Source: Candidatus Marinarcus aquaticus
Lineage (GTDB): Bacteria > Campylobacterota > Campylobacteria > Campylobacterales > Arcobacteraceae
Direction: 5' to 3'
Assembly: GCF_004116335.1 (NCBI RefSeq)
Contig: NZ_PDKN01000002.1
Location: 124,001 to 188,000 of the forward strand
Length of the DNA stretch: 64,000 nucleotides
The position numbers were made by a program, and so were the translations under genes. The notes beneath the pieces are model-generated. The model was not told the DNA's origin, searched no databases, and worked only from the letters and a program-made list of their open reading frames with translations. The first letter of the stretch is position 1, and every line of letters starts with the position of its first letter. Shown here in pieces: positions 9,334 to 19,719 of this stretch.

Positions 9334-9390
9334 GGGAACCTCTAAAAATAAATATCTTCATATCTTTAGCATACTTTTTTAGAGGCTCCC
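9334..9390 (-). terminator. Long-loop hairpin downstream of the chemoreceptor gene
   Basis: GGGAACCTCTAAAAA (9334-9348) faces TTTTTAGAGGCTCCC (9376-9390). On the minus-strand transcript the single mismatch becomes a G-U pair, so the RNA stem is continuous (15 bp) with a loop of about 27 bases. It sits 14 bases after the MCP stop codon and could stop or protect that mRNA; the long loop is unusual for an intrinsic terminator. Confidence 0.45.
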
Positions 9391-9403
9391 AATGAGTCTC
9401 TAT

Positions 9404-11890
9404 TTATTTGCAGTTGACCACTTTAATTTCATTAAGTTTATCAAAAATATGAATGGTGAGAAACTCAATGTTTGATGAGAGTTCAATGAGTTTGTCGTTG
9501 TCTGCTTTCGATGCACTGTGGGTTACATAGGCCTGTACTGCTTCATTGTATTGTGTATTGAGTTTTTTAAGTTCTTTCCAAACATTGGATGTAATGAATG
9601 TTTGCTTGTTTTGTTCTTGTTCTTTTATCCAAAGTCCCAGTGAGGTTTCATGGGGTTTTTTAAGTGTACTGTTTTTATAGAGTTTTAATGCTGTAAAACT
9701 CTCATTTTTAAATTTAATAATGTCATTTTTAAGTTGGGCTGTTTTATAAACCAATTGCACATCACAAACTTGTTCTCGAACATCAGTGTTGTAGTTGGAT
9801 TTAGAAGCTGCATCAAAGAGACTTTTGGAAAGCTTGGTGATGCCTGAAGAGAGGGTGCTGATGTCTTGCGCATTTTTATTGTTGATGGTGACACTCTCTT
9901 CTAAAATATTCACATCATCATTGATTTTGCTGATACCTTGCTGTTGGATTTTTGAAGAGTGTTCAAGCTCTTGAACCAAGGCGGTGGTGTCATTGATTTT
10001 GGCACTTAAATCGTTATACCCTTCAATCATATTTTGAGCAATGATTTTTCCAGACTGTGTTTTTTGCGTTGCTTTTTCTACCAACTCTTTAATCTCTTTG
10101 GCTGCATCTGCAGCTCTGGTGGCTAAGTTACGAACCTCTTGTGCCACCACAGCAAAACCTTTGCCTGCTTCTCCTGCTGTGGCAGCTTCGACTGCTGCAT
10201 TAAGCGAGAGAATATTCGTTTGAAAGGCAATCTTGTCAATGACTTCAATGGCTTCATTGATGGAGCTCACTTCATTGGTGATTTCATTCATTGCCGTTGC
10301 TGTTTGAGTCGCCAGTTGATAACCTGTTGAGGCTGAGTGCGATACGTTTTGAGCCAAATTGCTCATTTGTTGAGAGTTTTCTCTGTTTTTATTTATTGTT
10401 TGCGTGATCTCTTGCAGTGTTTGAACACTGTTTTTAAGTGCCAAGGTTTGGTTTTCTGAACTTGAACTCAGTTTTTCAACGGTTTCATTCAGTTTTTGGG
10501 TATCAATATGGAGTTGATCTCCTGTGTTCATAATCATGGCTAAAAATTCTGAGATATTATTTCCAATGAGTTTGGTACTGGCAACCAGTGAACCAAAGTC
10601 TCCATTGAGTCGCTCTTTTAAACCTGCTTGTTGCACTTGATAGTTAAAGTTGTATTCCCCATAATTTTCTAAAGATGTGATGATGATATTAAACTTATTT
10701 TTGGTTTGCTCAATCATGGTATTAATAGAAGCGACCAGTTGTTTCATATCGGGTGAAATAATCTCATCAAAGTTGATATTATAAGCAAAGAAACCATTGG
10801 AGATTTTGTGAATGATATCATTGGTTTGATGAATGATTTCTTTGTTATTTTCAAAGGTCTTCATACTGGTATCGATGTTTTTATTGATTTCTTGTGCCAT
10901 CTCATAAAATTCATCTTTGGTTTTAACTTTGATTTTGTGAATATGCTCTTTTTTATAATTGATAAAATCAAAAAAATCATTTAAACCATTTTTAACACTG
11001 GCAAGAGATTTACTGATGCTGTCAAACATTAAAAAAGCCAGCATTAATTCAAACGCAATCATCACAACGGAAATCGTTACCAACACGGTAATAAGCAGAG
11101 ATATTTGTTCGTCCATGTGTTCATCAATATGTTCAGTGGTTTGTGTGACCATGTGTTGAACACTCTTAATGAGTTCACTCATGTTTTTAAGTTTTCCTTC
11201 GTTGAAGTCTTTACCAATGCTCTTTTCAAGTTCAACAATATTTGAAAGAAGATTTTTATACTCTAATAATGCTTTGATGATGACTTGTTGTAGGGGCTTA
11301 TTGGTTGTAAAGTTAATGGAATCTCGAATGGATCGACGCATTTTTATTTGAAGTACATTGAGTTCATCTAAATCAATCTCTTTATTGATTAAAAAGTTTT
11401 TCTCATACAGCTCCATTTTCATCATAAATTGTAACAGTTTATAGTCATAATTTTTTTCAAAAATTTTATTGATGGCATTTTTATTTTCTAACATCTGTTT
11501 TAAATAGAGTTCTACTTGCTCTTTATCATGGACAATATCTAAAAAAAAGGTATTAAGACTTTCAATTTGTGCTTGTGTCTGTTTTAATTGGTCACTCTCA
11601 ATATCCAGTTCAAGCATTTGATTGGTCACTTCATTGAGTGATTGATTGAGTTGTTTATAGGAAGTTTGATACTCTTGAAGGTTTTTTGTTAAGAAGTAAC
11701 TCTCTATGTTCATACTCAGTTGAGTGACTCGGTTTTTAATGGTCAAAAGTTGGTTTCCTACAGATTTATACGCATTGGTTGAGTTAAACATAAAAAGCAT
11801 CATTGCAATTAAAATAATAAAACCAGCGACTGAAATAATTGAAAATATTCGAAGTTTAGCTTTTACGCTAAGATTATGTAGTAATTTCAT
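9404..11890 (-). CDS. Methyl-accepting chemotaxis protein with degenerate CZB domain
   Basis: An 828-residue transmembrane chemoreceptor. The start is placed at ATG 11890, which has GGAG 8 bases upstream; a GTG five codons earlier lacks spacing. Membrane segments lie at about 13-34 and 265-290, flanking a long helical periplasmic ligand-binding region. A HAMP-like and connector region follows, then the signalling hairpin with the conserved tip ([17 protein letters not shown], about residues 560-580). The C-terminal 110 residues look like a chemoreceptor zinc-binding (CZB) domain around SLGLW, but the expected Cys is Ser and the ligand histidines are missing. No CheR-binding pentapeptide is present. 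Confidence 0.9.
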   Translation of the reverse strand: MKLLHNLSVKAKLRIFSIISVAGFIILIAMMLFMFNSTNAYKSVGNQLLTIKNRVTQLSMNIESYFLTKNLQEYQTSYKQLNQSLNEVTNQMLELDIESDQLKQTQAQIESLNTFFLDIVHDKEQVELYLKQMLENKNAINKIFEKNYDYKLLQFMMKMELYEKNFLINKEIDLDELNVLQIKMRRSIRDSINFTTNKPLQQVIIKALLEYKNLLSNIVELEKSIGKDFNEGKLKNMSELIKSVQHMVTQTTEHIDEHMDEQISLLITVLVTISVVMIAFELMLAFLMFDSISKSLASVKNGLNDFFDFINYKKEHIHKIKVKTKDEFYEMAQEINKNIDTSMKTFENNKEIIHQTNDIIHKISNGFFAYNINFDEIISPDMKQLVASINTMIEQTKNKFNIIITSLENYGEYNFNYQVQQAGLKERLNGDFGSLVASTKLIGNNISEFLAMIMNTGDQLHIDTQKLNETVEKLSSSSENQTLALKNSVQTLQEITQTINKNRENSQQMSNLAQNVSHSASTGYQLATQTATAMNEITNEVSSINEAIEVIDKIAFQTNILSLNAAVEAATAGEAGKGFAVVAQEVRNLATRAADAAKEIKELVEKATQKTQSGKIIAQNMIEGYNDLSAKINDTTALVQELEHSSKIQQQGISKINDDVNILEESVTINNKNAQDISTLSSGITKLSKSLFDAASKSNYNTDVREQVCDVQLVYKTAQLKNDIIKFKNESFTALKLYKNSTLKKPHETSLGLWIKEQEQNKQTFITSNVWKELKKLNTQYNEAVQAYVTHSASKADNDKLIELSSNIEFLTIHIFDKLNEIKVVNCK

Positions 11891-11957
11891 AGCATCTCCA
11901 TTCACAGCGCAATATTAACTGAGAGTGGTTACAAATTGATTACGAAATACGATTTTT

Positions 11958-12293
11958 TTAGGATGTGATATTTTTATTTTTGATGTGTAATAATTTTTGT
12001 GCCTGTAAAAAATAATTATGCTGGGGAAGGGTGATTTCATTCAAATAGTGTTCATATTTTAAAAAAGTACTCCACACTTTTTCATAACTTTGAATTTTCC
12101 CTTTTTTATATAATGCCAGAGCCGTTGTACCGTTGATTAAACCTTGTAGGGCTTTGGCTTTTTTATACGCGGTTTGATCATCATTGGCTCGATATGTTTT
12201 TTTATACTCAAGCCAATCATGCTCTAACATCTCATGGGCAGGTGCAAACTCTTCGTTTTGCACTGCTTGGATGAAGCGTTCGATATCACTCAT
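11958..12293 (-). CDS. DUF309 family protein
   Basis: A 111-residue helical protein with the DUF309 signature: FAPAHEMLEHDW (residues 16-27), which matches the family motif FxxAHExLExxW, and the helix LQGLINGTTALALYKKG. The biochemical role of this family is unknown. Its ATG overlaps the uvrA stop (ATGA), so it is translated with uvrA. Confidence 0.8.
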   Translation of the reverse strand: MSDIERFIQAVQNEEFAPAHEMLEHDWLEYKKTYRANDDQTAYKKAKALQGLINGTTALALYKKGKIQSYEKVWSTFLKYEHYLNEITLPQHNYFLQAQKLLHIKNKNITS

Positions 12294-15112
12294 CGTTTGA
12301 GTTCTTTAATCTCTTTTTCTAAATAATAGCCTGTGTATGAACCACTCTTTTTATGGTTGGCCGCTAATTGTGCAGGAGTTCCTTCATCTACAAGCAGACC
12401 CCCTTTGCTTCCACCTTCTGGACCCATGTCAATGATCCAGTCTGCATTTTTAATGATGTCCATGTTGTGTTCAATTACCAATACAGAGTTACCTAAATCA
12501 ACTAAATGGTGTAGTACTTTTGTCAGTCTGTCAACATCGGCAAAATGAAGACCGGTGGTTGGTTCATCCAGAACATACAGTGTGTTTCCTGTATCTTTTT
12601 TGCTGAGTTCTTTGGAGAGTTTAATTCGTTGCGCTTCTCCACCTGAGAGTGTCACAGCATTTTGTCCTAAGGTGATGTACCCAAGACCTACGTCGTTGAG
12701 TGTTTGCAGTTTGGCTTTGATTTTTGGCACTTTTGCAAAGAACTCCAATGCTTCACTGACACTCATGGCTAATACATCGGCAATGCTTTTGCCTTTGTAT
12801 AAAATCTCCAGTGTTTGCGCATTGTATCGTTGACCATGACAATCATCACATTTGACCATGATATCGGGTAAGAAGTGCATTTCAATTTTGATTTCACCTT
12901 CCCCTTGACACTTCTCACATCGCCCACCTTTTACGTTAAAAGAAAATCGTCCGATTGCATAACCTCGAAGTTGTGCCTCTTTGGTTTTTGTAAAGAGTGT
13001 TCGTATTTCATCCATAAGCCCTGTATACGTTGCTGGGTTACTTCGAGGTGTTCGTCCAATAGGGCTTTGATCTAAATAGATGACTTTATCAAGTTTTTCT
13101 AATCCTTCAATGCTCACACCATCGACTTTTTTCACTTTTTTTGCATGATTAAGAAGTTCTTTGGCAACAGGAAGTAAAGTTTGTAGAATCAATGAACTTT
13201 TACCACTTCCACTTACACCCGTAATTGCCACAAGGTTTTTAAGTGGAATTTGCACATTTAAGTTTTTGATGTTGTTAATATTGACATCTTGGATTTCTAT
13301 GAACTCCTCTTGTGGTCGCTCATAGTAGTAGTCAATCTTTTTTTTACCCGTCATATATTGTGCCGTTAACGTCTTGGCTTTATGCATTTTTGCCAAAGTG
13401 CCTGCAAACACAATTTCTCCACCAAATTTCCCCGCTTCTGGTCCAATGTCTACAATAAAATCAGCTGCTTCAATGGTCTCTTTGTCGTGTTCTACGACAA
13501 TAACCGTATTTCCTTTTTCTTGTAGGGCTTTGAGTGTTTTAATCAGTTTGTTTGTATCTCGTTCATGCAAACCAATAGAAGGTTCATCCAATACATACAT
13601 GACTCCTGTCAAACCTGAACCAATTTGTGACGCCACACGAATACGTTGGGCTTCTCCACCAGAAATGGTTCGTGCATCTCGACCTAAAGTGATGTAGCCT
13701 AATCCCACATCATGTAAGAAGAAGATTCTCTCTTTAATCTCTTTTAAAATGGGCGCTGAAATCATCTGATTTTGCTCACTTAAGTAAGCAAAGTTTTTCT
13801 CATTTTGAAAAAATGCATGCGAATCTTCAATAGGAAGTGAAATAATCTCAGGTAGGGTTTTTTGAGCCACTTTCACCGCTTGAGAAGAGGGTTTAAGACG
13901 ATTTCCCCCACAATCAGAGCAGGTTTTTTCTGTCATATACTCAGCAAGGTCTTTTTCCTCTTTAATCATGTCATAAGCAATTTTGACAATCCCTTCCCAT
14001 TTTCGAGAGAGATTGTGTCGTTTCCAGCTGAATTTGGCTTCTTCTACACCACCATGTAAAATCGCTTTTTTCTCATGCTCTTTTAAATCGCCAAACTTTA
14101 CGTTGGTGTCAATGTTGGCGGCTTCACAGAAGGCTTTCATCATTTTAAAGTAATAGCCTTTGTTAAAGCCATAGATAATTCGTACTGCACCATCTTCGAT
14201 GCTGAGCTCTTCATTGATGATTTTTTTCATATCCAAAGCGTATCTTATCCCTAATCCATCACATGAAGGACACGCCCCTTTAGGTGAATTAAATGAGAAG
14301 CTAAGAGGTTCAAGAGGTTCAAATGAGATCTTACAATCAAAACATGCCATGTGCTCAGAGTAGTGAATGTGTTTTTCACACCCTACCTCTTCATGGTTCA
14401 TCACTTCTACTTCAAGTTCTCCAAAGCTCTCTTTGAGACCTTTTTCAACATCTTGTGCAATTCTTTGATGATTTTCTTCTTTAATTACCACACGGTCAAT
14501 GACCACTTTAATGGTATGCATTTGTGTTTTAGCTAATTCAATCTCTTCATCGAGTCGAACCATCACTCCATCAATCATCGCTCGAACATACCCTTTGTTA
14601 CGTAGACTTTCAAGCATATCAGCAAAGGTTCCCTTTTTTCGATTGACAAGCGGTGCTAAAATAACCAGTTTTGCATTTTCTGGTAGACTCATGACTTGTT
14701 CAATGACATCACTTGAACTCATGTGAGAAATAGGTTGACCACATTTATGGCAGTGTTGTTTTCCTACTCGTGCATAAAGCAGACGTAAGTAGTCATACAC
14801 TTCAGTAATGGTCCCCACAGTAGAACGTGGGTTTTTTGAGGTGGTTTTTTGATCAATTGCAATAGCAGGCGTTAATCCTTCAATACGTTCAACATCGGGT
14901 TTTCCAACTTTGTCTAAGAATTGTCGAGCATACGCTGAAAGTGATTCGATGTAACGTCTTTGTCCCTCGGCATAAAGTGTGTCAAATGCCAGTGTCGACT
15001 TTCCAGAACCTGATAATCCCGTAAAAACAATCAGTTTGTTTTTTGGGATCTCTAAATTGATATTTTTTAAATTGTTCTCTTTTGCTTTAAATATTTTAAT
15101 TGAATCTGTCAT
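12290..15112 (-). CDS. uvrA: Excinuclease ABC subunit A
   Basis: A 940-residue ATPase that recognises damage in nucleotide excision repair with UvrB. Two ABC modules are seen: Walker A at GLSGSGKS near the N-terminus and GVSGSGKS near residue 635, with two SGGEAQR signature motifs. The zinc modules CHKCG, CFDC/CPSCDGLG, CSDCGG and CEKCQGEGE are intact. ATG 15112 is preferred over ATG 15118 because AGAGG is 6-7 bases from it and only 1 from the other. The length is typical. Confidence 0.97.
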   Translation of the reverse strand: MTDSIKIFKAKENNLKNINLEIPKNKLIVFTGLSGSGKSTLAFDTLYAEGQRRYIESLSAYARQFLDKVGKPDVERIEGLTPAIAIDQKTTSKNPRSTVGTITEVYDYLRLLYARVGKQHCHKCGQPISHMSSSDVIEQVMSLPENAKLVILAPLVNRKKGTFADMLESLRNKGYVRAMIDGVMVRLDEEIELAKTQMHTIKVVIDRVVIKEENHQRIAQDVEKGLKESFGELEVEVMNHEEVGCEKHIHYSEHMACFDCKISFEPLEPLSFSFNSPKGACPSCDGLGIRYALDMKKIINEELSIEDGAVRIIYGFNKGYYFKMMKAFCEAANIDTNVKFGDLKEHEKKAILHGGVEEAKFSWKRHNLSRKWEGIVKIAYDMIKEEKDLAEYMTEKTCSDCGGNRLKPSSQAVKVAQKTLPEIISLPIEDSHAFFQNEKNFAYLSEQNQMISAPILKEIKERIFFLHDVGLGYITLGRDARTISGGEAQRIRVASQIGSGLTGVMYVLDEPSIGLHERDTNKLIKTLKALQEKGNTVIVVEHDKETIEAADFIVDIGPEAGKFGGEIVFAGTLAKMHKAKTLTAQYMTGKKKIDYYYERPQEEFIEIQDVNINNIKNLNVQIPLKNLVAITGVSGSGKSSLILQTLLPVAKELLNHAKKVKKVDGVSIEGLEKLDKVIYLDQSPIGRTPRSNPATYTGLMDEIRTLFTKTKEAQLRGYAIGRFSFNVKGGRCEKCQGEGEIKIEMHFLPDIMVKCDDCHGQRYNAQTLEILYKGKSIADVLAMSVSEALEFFAKVPKIKAKLQTLNDVGLGYITLGQNAVTLSGGEAQRIKLSKELSKKDTGNTLYVLDEPTTGLHFADVDRLTKVLHHLVDLGNSVLVIEHNMDIIKNADWIIDMGPEGGSKGGLLVDEGTPAQLAANHKKSGSYTGYYLEKEIKELKR

Positions 15113-15137
15113 AATCATCCTCTTATAAAAAGTAGCG

Positions 15138-15143
15138 ATTATA
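15138..15143 (-). promoter_or_regulatory. -10 box (TATAAT) for uvrA
   Basis: TATAAT on the minus strand, about 26-31 bases upstream of the ATG at 15112. No SOS-box palindrome is visible. Confidence 0.5.
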
Positions 15144-15207
15144 TCAAATTAAATCCAAAATAAGGTTATAAAAATAAAACTATATCTCTTTTTAAAGTAA
15201 TTTGAAC

Positions 15208-15954
15208 CTATTGCAAAACAAATGTTTTATAAATCATCGCTACTAAAATCAATGAATACATAATAACCGTATAGGTTTTATAGGATTTGATATTGGTTTT
15301 TGCTTTGAGTTTTATGCCAAAATAGACACCAATTAATGATGCCAATCCTACAACTGCACCTTCAAAATAAAGCATGTGCCCATTGACTGATTGTGATATA
15401 AAACCTGCTAATGAACTGAATATAATAAAAAACAGTGCCAGAGAAGTGGCTTCTTTAATATTATAAAACATGAATCCCACTAAAATTGGGGTTAACATGA
15501 TTGAACCACCCACTCCAATACTCATGGCAATCATTCCAATAATCAAACCAATGCAAAACAGAATCAAAGGATGGTGAGATTTTACTGCACTGTTGTGTTC
15601 AATGACTTTGACAAATCCAACTTTATAAATGGCAAATACCATCACTGCAATAAAAAGGTATTGAAGCGTTTCATTAGAGACAAGTTTTAAAATCAGACCA
15701 CTTTGAAATCCTCCAATAAAACCACCAATCCCTACAACTAACCCATCTTTGAATTGTAAGAGTTTGTTTTTGAAATTTAAAAATGAACCAAAGATGGAGC
15801 TAAAAACCATCTGCATCACAGAAATAGAGACCGATTCTTTCATCGAAAAACCAATAAAAAGAAGCAGGGGTACTAAAACCATTCCCCCACCTACACCAAA
15901 GAAACCAGAGATAAACCCTGTAAGGGTTCCAAAAAATATAAGTTCAATAATCAT
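15208..15954 (-). CDS. TauE/SafE family anion exporter
   Basis: A 248-residue inner-membrane protein with seven to eight hydrophobic helices and the family glycine motif GFFGVGGGMVLVPLLL (residues 17-32), repeated in part as IGVGGSIMLTPIL. Members export sulfite or sulfonates. Its neighbour cysE lies 5 bases upstream on the same strand, which hints at a link with sulfur assimilation, but the substrate is not shown. Confidence 0.85.
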   Translation of the reverse strand: MIIELIFFGTLTGFISGFFGVGGGMVLVPLLLFIGFSMKESVSISVMQMVFSSIFGSFLNFKNKLLQFKDGLVVGIGGFIGGFQSGLILKLVSNETLQYLFIAVMVFAIYKVGFVKVIEHNSAVKSHHPLILFCIGLIIGMIAMSIGVGGSIMLTPILVGFMFYNIKEATSLALFFIIFSSLAGFISQSVNGHMLYFEGAVVGLASLIGVYFGIKLKAKTNIKSYKTYTVIMYSLILVAMIYKTFVLQ

Positions 15955-15959
15955 GGCAA

Positions 15960-16700
15960 TCAGTGTTTAATAGAGTTCATTGCAGATATAAATTTTTTAT
16001 AGATGCACTCTAACTCTTTGTCTTCATTGCTTAAATCAATATCATCGTGTTGTTTGATTGCATGTTCTAACACTGCAACGCGTTTGAGCAGATATTCAAA
16101 CATCTCTTTATTGATATCGGGTAAATCTGCATGGTTGAGTCGTTCATCTTTATTTTCACGTTTGATGATTTTTGCAGGCACACCTACTGCTGTACAGTTT
16201 TTAGGTACATCACAAATTACAACAGAATTGGCACCGATTTTGGCATTTTTACCAATGGTGATGTTTCCTAACACTTTTGCACCACTTCCAATAACGGAGT
16301 TGGATTTAATCGTTGGGTGTCGTTTCCCTTTGTTCAAACTGACTCCACCTAAAGTTACTCCTTGGTAAATGAGTACATCATCTTCAATAATCGCTGTTGC
16401 TCCAATAACCACTCCAATTCCGTGGTCAATAAAGACTCGACGTCCAATCGTACACGCAGGGTGAATGTCCATGTTGGTAAAAAATTGTGAGAATCCACTG
16501 ATGATTCGTGCCAATCTTTTCCAATTTTTGCAATAGAGTTTGTGAGCAATTCTATAGTTGATGATCGCCCATACACCTGGATAGTTAAAAAAAAGTTCCA
16601 AACCAGAGTCCAAAGCTGGGTCGTTTAGTTTTGGAACCATGAAATCCTCTTTTATTTGTTTCCATAAAGAGAGTGGTTCGTGTTGGGTATCATCGTACAT
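15960..16700 (-). CDS. cysE: Serine O-acetyltransferase
   Basis: A 246-residue enzyme that acetylates L-serine with acetyl-CoA, the first step of cysteine synthesis. The left-handed beta-helix hexapeptides run from DIHPACTIGRRVFIDHG to NITIGKNAKIGANSVV, with the catalytic HG in FIDHGIG. ATG 16700 is chosen because GGAG sits 7 bases before it; a TTG four codons earlier overlaps that RBS. It begins 2 bases after the speA stop, so it is cotranscribed with speA and TauE. Confidence 0.93.
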   Translation of the reverse strand: MYDDTQHEPLSLWKQIKEDFMVPKLNDPALDSGLELFFNYPGVWAIINYRIAHKLYCKNWKRLARIISGFSQFFTNMDIHPACTIGRRVFIDHGIGVVIGATAIIEDDVLIYQGVTLGGVSLNKGKRHPTIKSNSVIGSGAKVLGNITIGKNAKIGANSVVICDVPKNCTAVGVPAKIIKRENKDERLNHADLPDINKEMFEYLLKRVAVLEHAIKQHDDIDLSNEDKELECIYKKFISAMNSIKH

Positions 16701-16702
16701 TA

Positions 16703-18499
16703 TTAACTCCAAGTTGTTTTTAAATAATTATTGTCATTGAGATATTGCTCTAAGGTCTTAAAGTCATGTTCATTGACTTTCTCTTTTAATATAGACATGA
16801 TTTCATTCGTGTCGTAATCAATGTCATCTAAAATATCGATGATTTTTTGAGATTCACAAATTTTTTCTAATTTCATTTTTTTGTTTTCAAAAACGATATT
16901 GATTTCAGTTGGATGAGAGAAAAGATTGTGTTTCATCCCTAAAATATCTTGATATGCTCCCACTAAAAAGAAACCTAAGAAGTACTCCTCTTTATCAAGG
17001 TTAACATCGTGCAGATAAAGCGGTTTTCTTGGATTAAAAGGTACCTCTCCATCACTGTCACAAGTGATATCCCAAAGACTTGCACTTCGTGTTGGTTTTT
17101 TGTTTAGGTGTGTAATTGGCATGACTGGGAACTCTTGGTCAATTCCCCAAAAGTCTGGCAGAGATTGAAAAATTGAGAAGTTTAAGAGGTATTTTTCTTG
17201 AATTTTATTATCGATGCGTTTTAACTCATCATAATCATCCACTTCAAGAAGTGAAATGGCTTTTTTAATAATCATGTGCGTTAAAATCTCTGCATTTGAA
17301 CGGTCTTCTAAATCAATATAACCCAAGTCAAAGAGTTTTAGCAGTGACTCTAAGTGGTCAATTGAGTCGTGCATGTACTCTAATGCTACTTTTGAATTGA
17401 TGTCATTAAACAATGAGTTTAACTCTTCAATCAATGGTGGGTTATTATCTTTGAGTCGTAAATGTTCCTCTTCATATTCAGCAGAGAAAAGCTCCAACAC
17501 AGGTGTGATTAATACCGTCGAATTGGCTGCAATAAATCGACCCGATTCAGTGTAAATATCAGGTTCATCAACATTTTTTTGTAAAGCAATGTTCTTAAGT
17601 GTAAAGATTACATCATTGGCAAACTCTTGCATGGAGTAGTTGATGCTCTTTTTAAATTGAGAGTACTCAATGGCCAATCCTCCACCAATGTTAATTGCTT
17701 TTAAATTTTCAGCTCCCAAGTTTTTAAGTTCAGCATAAATATGTCCTGACTCCTTAAGTGCTTTTTTAAGAGGTTTGATGCTCGTCATGGCTGAACCAAT
17801 ATGGAAGTGAATCATTGTCAGTTGCTCTTTTAAGTTATTCTTTTCAAGCATTTCATACGCTTCTAAAATCTCTGTTGAGCTTAAACCAAATTTTGAATCA
17901 ATACCTCCACTTTTTGCCCATACGCCACCACCTTGGTTAAACAGACGTACTCTTAGACCAATATTGGGGCAAGGAAGATTGGTCTCTTTTTTGACTTCTA
18001 AAATGGTTTCAAGTTCATTAAGCCCTTCAATAATCAGCGTGATATTGTGTCCCATTTTTTTAGCAATGAATCCAAGATGAATCATCTCTTTATCTTTAAA
18101 TCCATTGACAGTAATAGGGGCATTGTTTTTGTTATAGGTCATGGCAATAAAAAGCTCGGCTTTACTTCCTGCTTCTAAACCATACTTATACTTCTCACCT
18201 GCTTCAATCAATGGGTGTAAAAAGTTTGGAAGTTGATTCACTTTTAGAGGGAAAACAGCATGAAACTTTCCATTATAATGATAATCTTCAATGGCATTAT
18301 CATATAAGTTGTAGAGTTTCTCTATTTGCTTTTGAGTTAAGTGTGGAAATCTTAAAAGCAATGGCCCTTTATAGTCTTGCGCTCTGATATCTTTGACAAT
18401 GTTAATAAGTGCTGGTTTAGAGGCATGATTGAGTTTAACCATACCATTTTCAATAATGAAATTATCTTCACCCCAGATGTCTATACCGTAATTTTCCAA
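16703..18499 (-). CDS. speA: Biosynthetic arginine decarboxylase
   Basis: A 598-residue PLP enzyme making agmatine, the entry to putrescine and spermidine synthesis. The PLP lysine is in FPLKVNQ (about residue 88); the glycine-rich phosphate-binding segment INIGGGLAIEY follows near residue 275. Shorter than the 658-residue E. coli enzyme, as usual for this phylum. It sits 2 bases from cysE and 3 bases from hisS, and so is part of the long minus-strand unit. Confidence 0.95.
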   Translation of the reverse strand: MENYGIDIWGEDNFIIENGMVKLNHASKPALINIVKDIRAQDYKGPLLLRFPHLTQKQIEKLYNLYDNAIEDYHYNGKFHAVFPLKVNQLPNFLHPLIEAGEKYKYGLEAGSKAELFIAMTYNKNNAPITVNGFKDKEMIHLGFIAKKMGHNITLIIEGLNELETILEVKKETNLPCPNIGLRVRLFNQGGGVWAKSGGIDSKFGLSSTEILEAYEMLEKNNLKEQLTMIHFHIGSAMTSIKPLKKALKESGHIYAELKNLGAENLKAINIGGGLAIEYSQFKKSINYSMQEFANDVIFTLKNIALQKNVDEPDIYTESGRFIAANSTVLITPVLELFSAEYEEEHLRLKDNNPPLIEELNSLFNDINSKVALEYMHDSIDHLESLLKLFDLGYIDLEDRSNAEILTHMIIKKAISLLEVDDYDELKRIDNKIQEKYLLNFSIFQSLPDFWGIDQEFPVMPITHLNKKPTRSASLWDITCDSDGEVPFNPRKPLYLHDVNLDKEEYFLGFFLVGAYQDILGMKHNLFSHPTEINIVFENKKMKLEKICESQKIIDILDDIDYDTNEIMSILKEKVNEHDFKTLEQYLNDNNYLKTTWS

Positions 18500-18501
18500 T
18501 G

Positions 18502-19719
18502 TTATAAATCCTTAATTGAAATCGTTTTTTCCTCTTTGCTTAAGAGGTTTTTTACATAGATGGTACTGTTTTTCAGTTCATCTTCTCCCATGATTGCTAC
18601 ATGCGTTGCATTGATTTTTTCTGCTTGTTTAAAGTGTTTGTTAAACCCACGTGGTGTGTACTCAACACTGCATTGTGTTGAAAGACGTTTATTACTAGCA
18701 ACTTCAAACAGTTTGTCCATACAACTCTCATCCAAAGCACCAAAATAGTAGTGCTCATTTTGGTTTGCTTTCATTTTAATGAGTTCCCAAATTCGTTCAA
18801 TTCCTATGGCAAATCCCACCGCAGGAGTTGCCCGGCCTCCCAAGAACTCAACCAAACGATCATATCGTCCACCCCCAGCAATGGCACTTTGTGCACCAAT
18901 TTCGTCACTGACAAACTCAAAGGCTGTTTGCGTATAATAATCCAATCCACGCACTAAGTTGGTATCTATTTCAAACTCAATGCCATTGGCAGTTAAAATG
19001 GTTTTGAGTTTTTCAAAGTTGGTATCACAGTTTTCACACAGATTGTGTGTGATTTTAGGAGCATCTACTAAAAGTGTTTTACACTTCTCATTTTTACAGT
19101 CCAATACACGAATAGGATTGGTCTCAATTCTTCGATTACAATCTTCACACAGTTCGGTTCGTATGTTGTTTAAGTGTTGCACTAACTTTTCTCTGTAAGG
19201 TGGCATACACTCTTTACATCCTAAAGAGTTGAGTTGCAGTTTAAACTTAATGCCACAAAAATCAAGTATTTGTTTAATCATAATAATGACATTGGCATCT
19301 TCATAAATCGAATCCACACCAAATGATTCACATCCAAATTGGTGAAACTGTCTTAATCGTCCTTTTTGAGGGCGTTCGTATCGAAACATTGAACCGTAGT
19401 AGTAGTATCGGTGCGTTCCTCCTGCTCTATCAAGCTTATTTTGAATAAAACTTCTTACAACCCCCGCAGTTCCTTCAGGACGTAAACAGACATCATTTTC
19501 ACCTTTGTCAATGAATTGATACATCTCTTTATTGACAATATCACTGCTTTCACCCACACTTCGTTTAAACAAAGCAGTCTCTTCTAAAATAGGAGTTTCT
19601 ATATAGCTGTAACCATGATTTTGTGCTATTTGTGAAGCGTGCTTAATAAAGTATGTAAAAAGTTCACTTTCACTGTTTAAAATATCTTTCATGCCTCGAA
19701 GGCTTTGAATATTACTCAT
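18502..19719 (-). CDS. hisS: Histidyl-tRNA synthetase
   Basis: A 405-residue class II synthetase. The start is set at ATG 19719 (MSNIQSLRGMKDIL), the normal N-terminus; a longer frame to 19773 lies inside tmk. Motif 2 is RYERPQKGRLRQFHQFG and the histidine-specific loop is GLDYYTQTAFE. A zinc-like cluster of cysteines (CKECMPPY, CEDC, CENC) lies between them, as in other Campylobacterota HisRS. The start overlaps the tmk stop by 8 bases. Confidence 0.96.
   Translation of the reverse strand: MSNIQSLRGMKDILNSESELFTYFIKHASQIAQNHGYSYIETPILEETALFKRSVGESSDIVNKEMYQFIDKGENDVCLRPEGTAGVVRSFIQNKLDRAGGTHRYYYYGSMFRYERPQKGRLRQFHQFGCESFGVDSIYEDANVIIMIKQILDFCGIKFKLQLNSLGCKECMPPYREKLVQHLNNIRTELCEDCNRRIETNPIRVLDCKNEKCKTLLVDAPKITHNLCENCDTNFEKLKTILTANGIEFEIDTNLVRGLDYYTQTAFEFVSDEIGAQSAIAGGGRYDRLVEFLGGRATPAVGFAIGIERIWELIKMKANQNEHYYFGALDESCMDKLFEVASNKRLSTQCSVEYTPRGFNKHFKQAEKINATHVAIMGEDELKNSTIYVKNLLSKEEKTISIKDL

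Noticed and set aside
12555-14726. Several open frames on the plus strand inside uvrA
   Set aside because: They are antisense shadows of a strongly coding frame and have no ribosome-binding sites or recognisable products.
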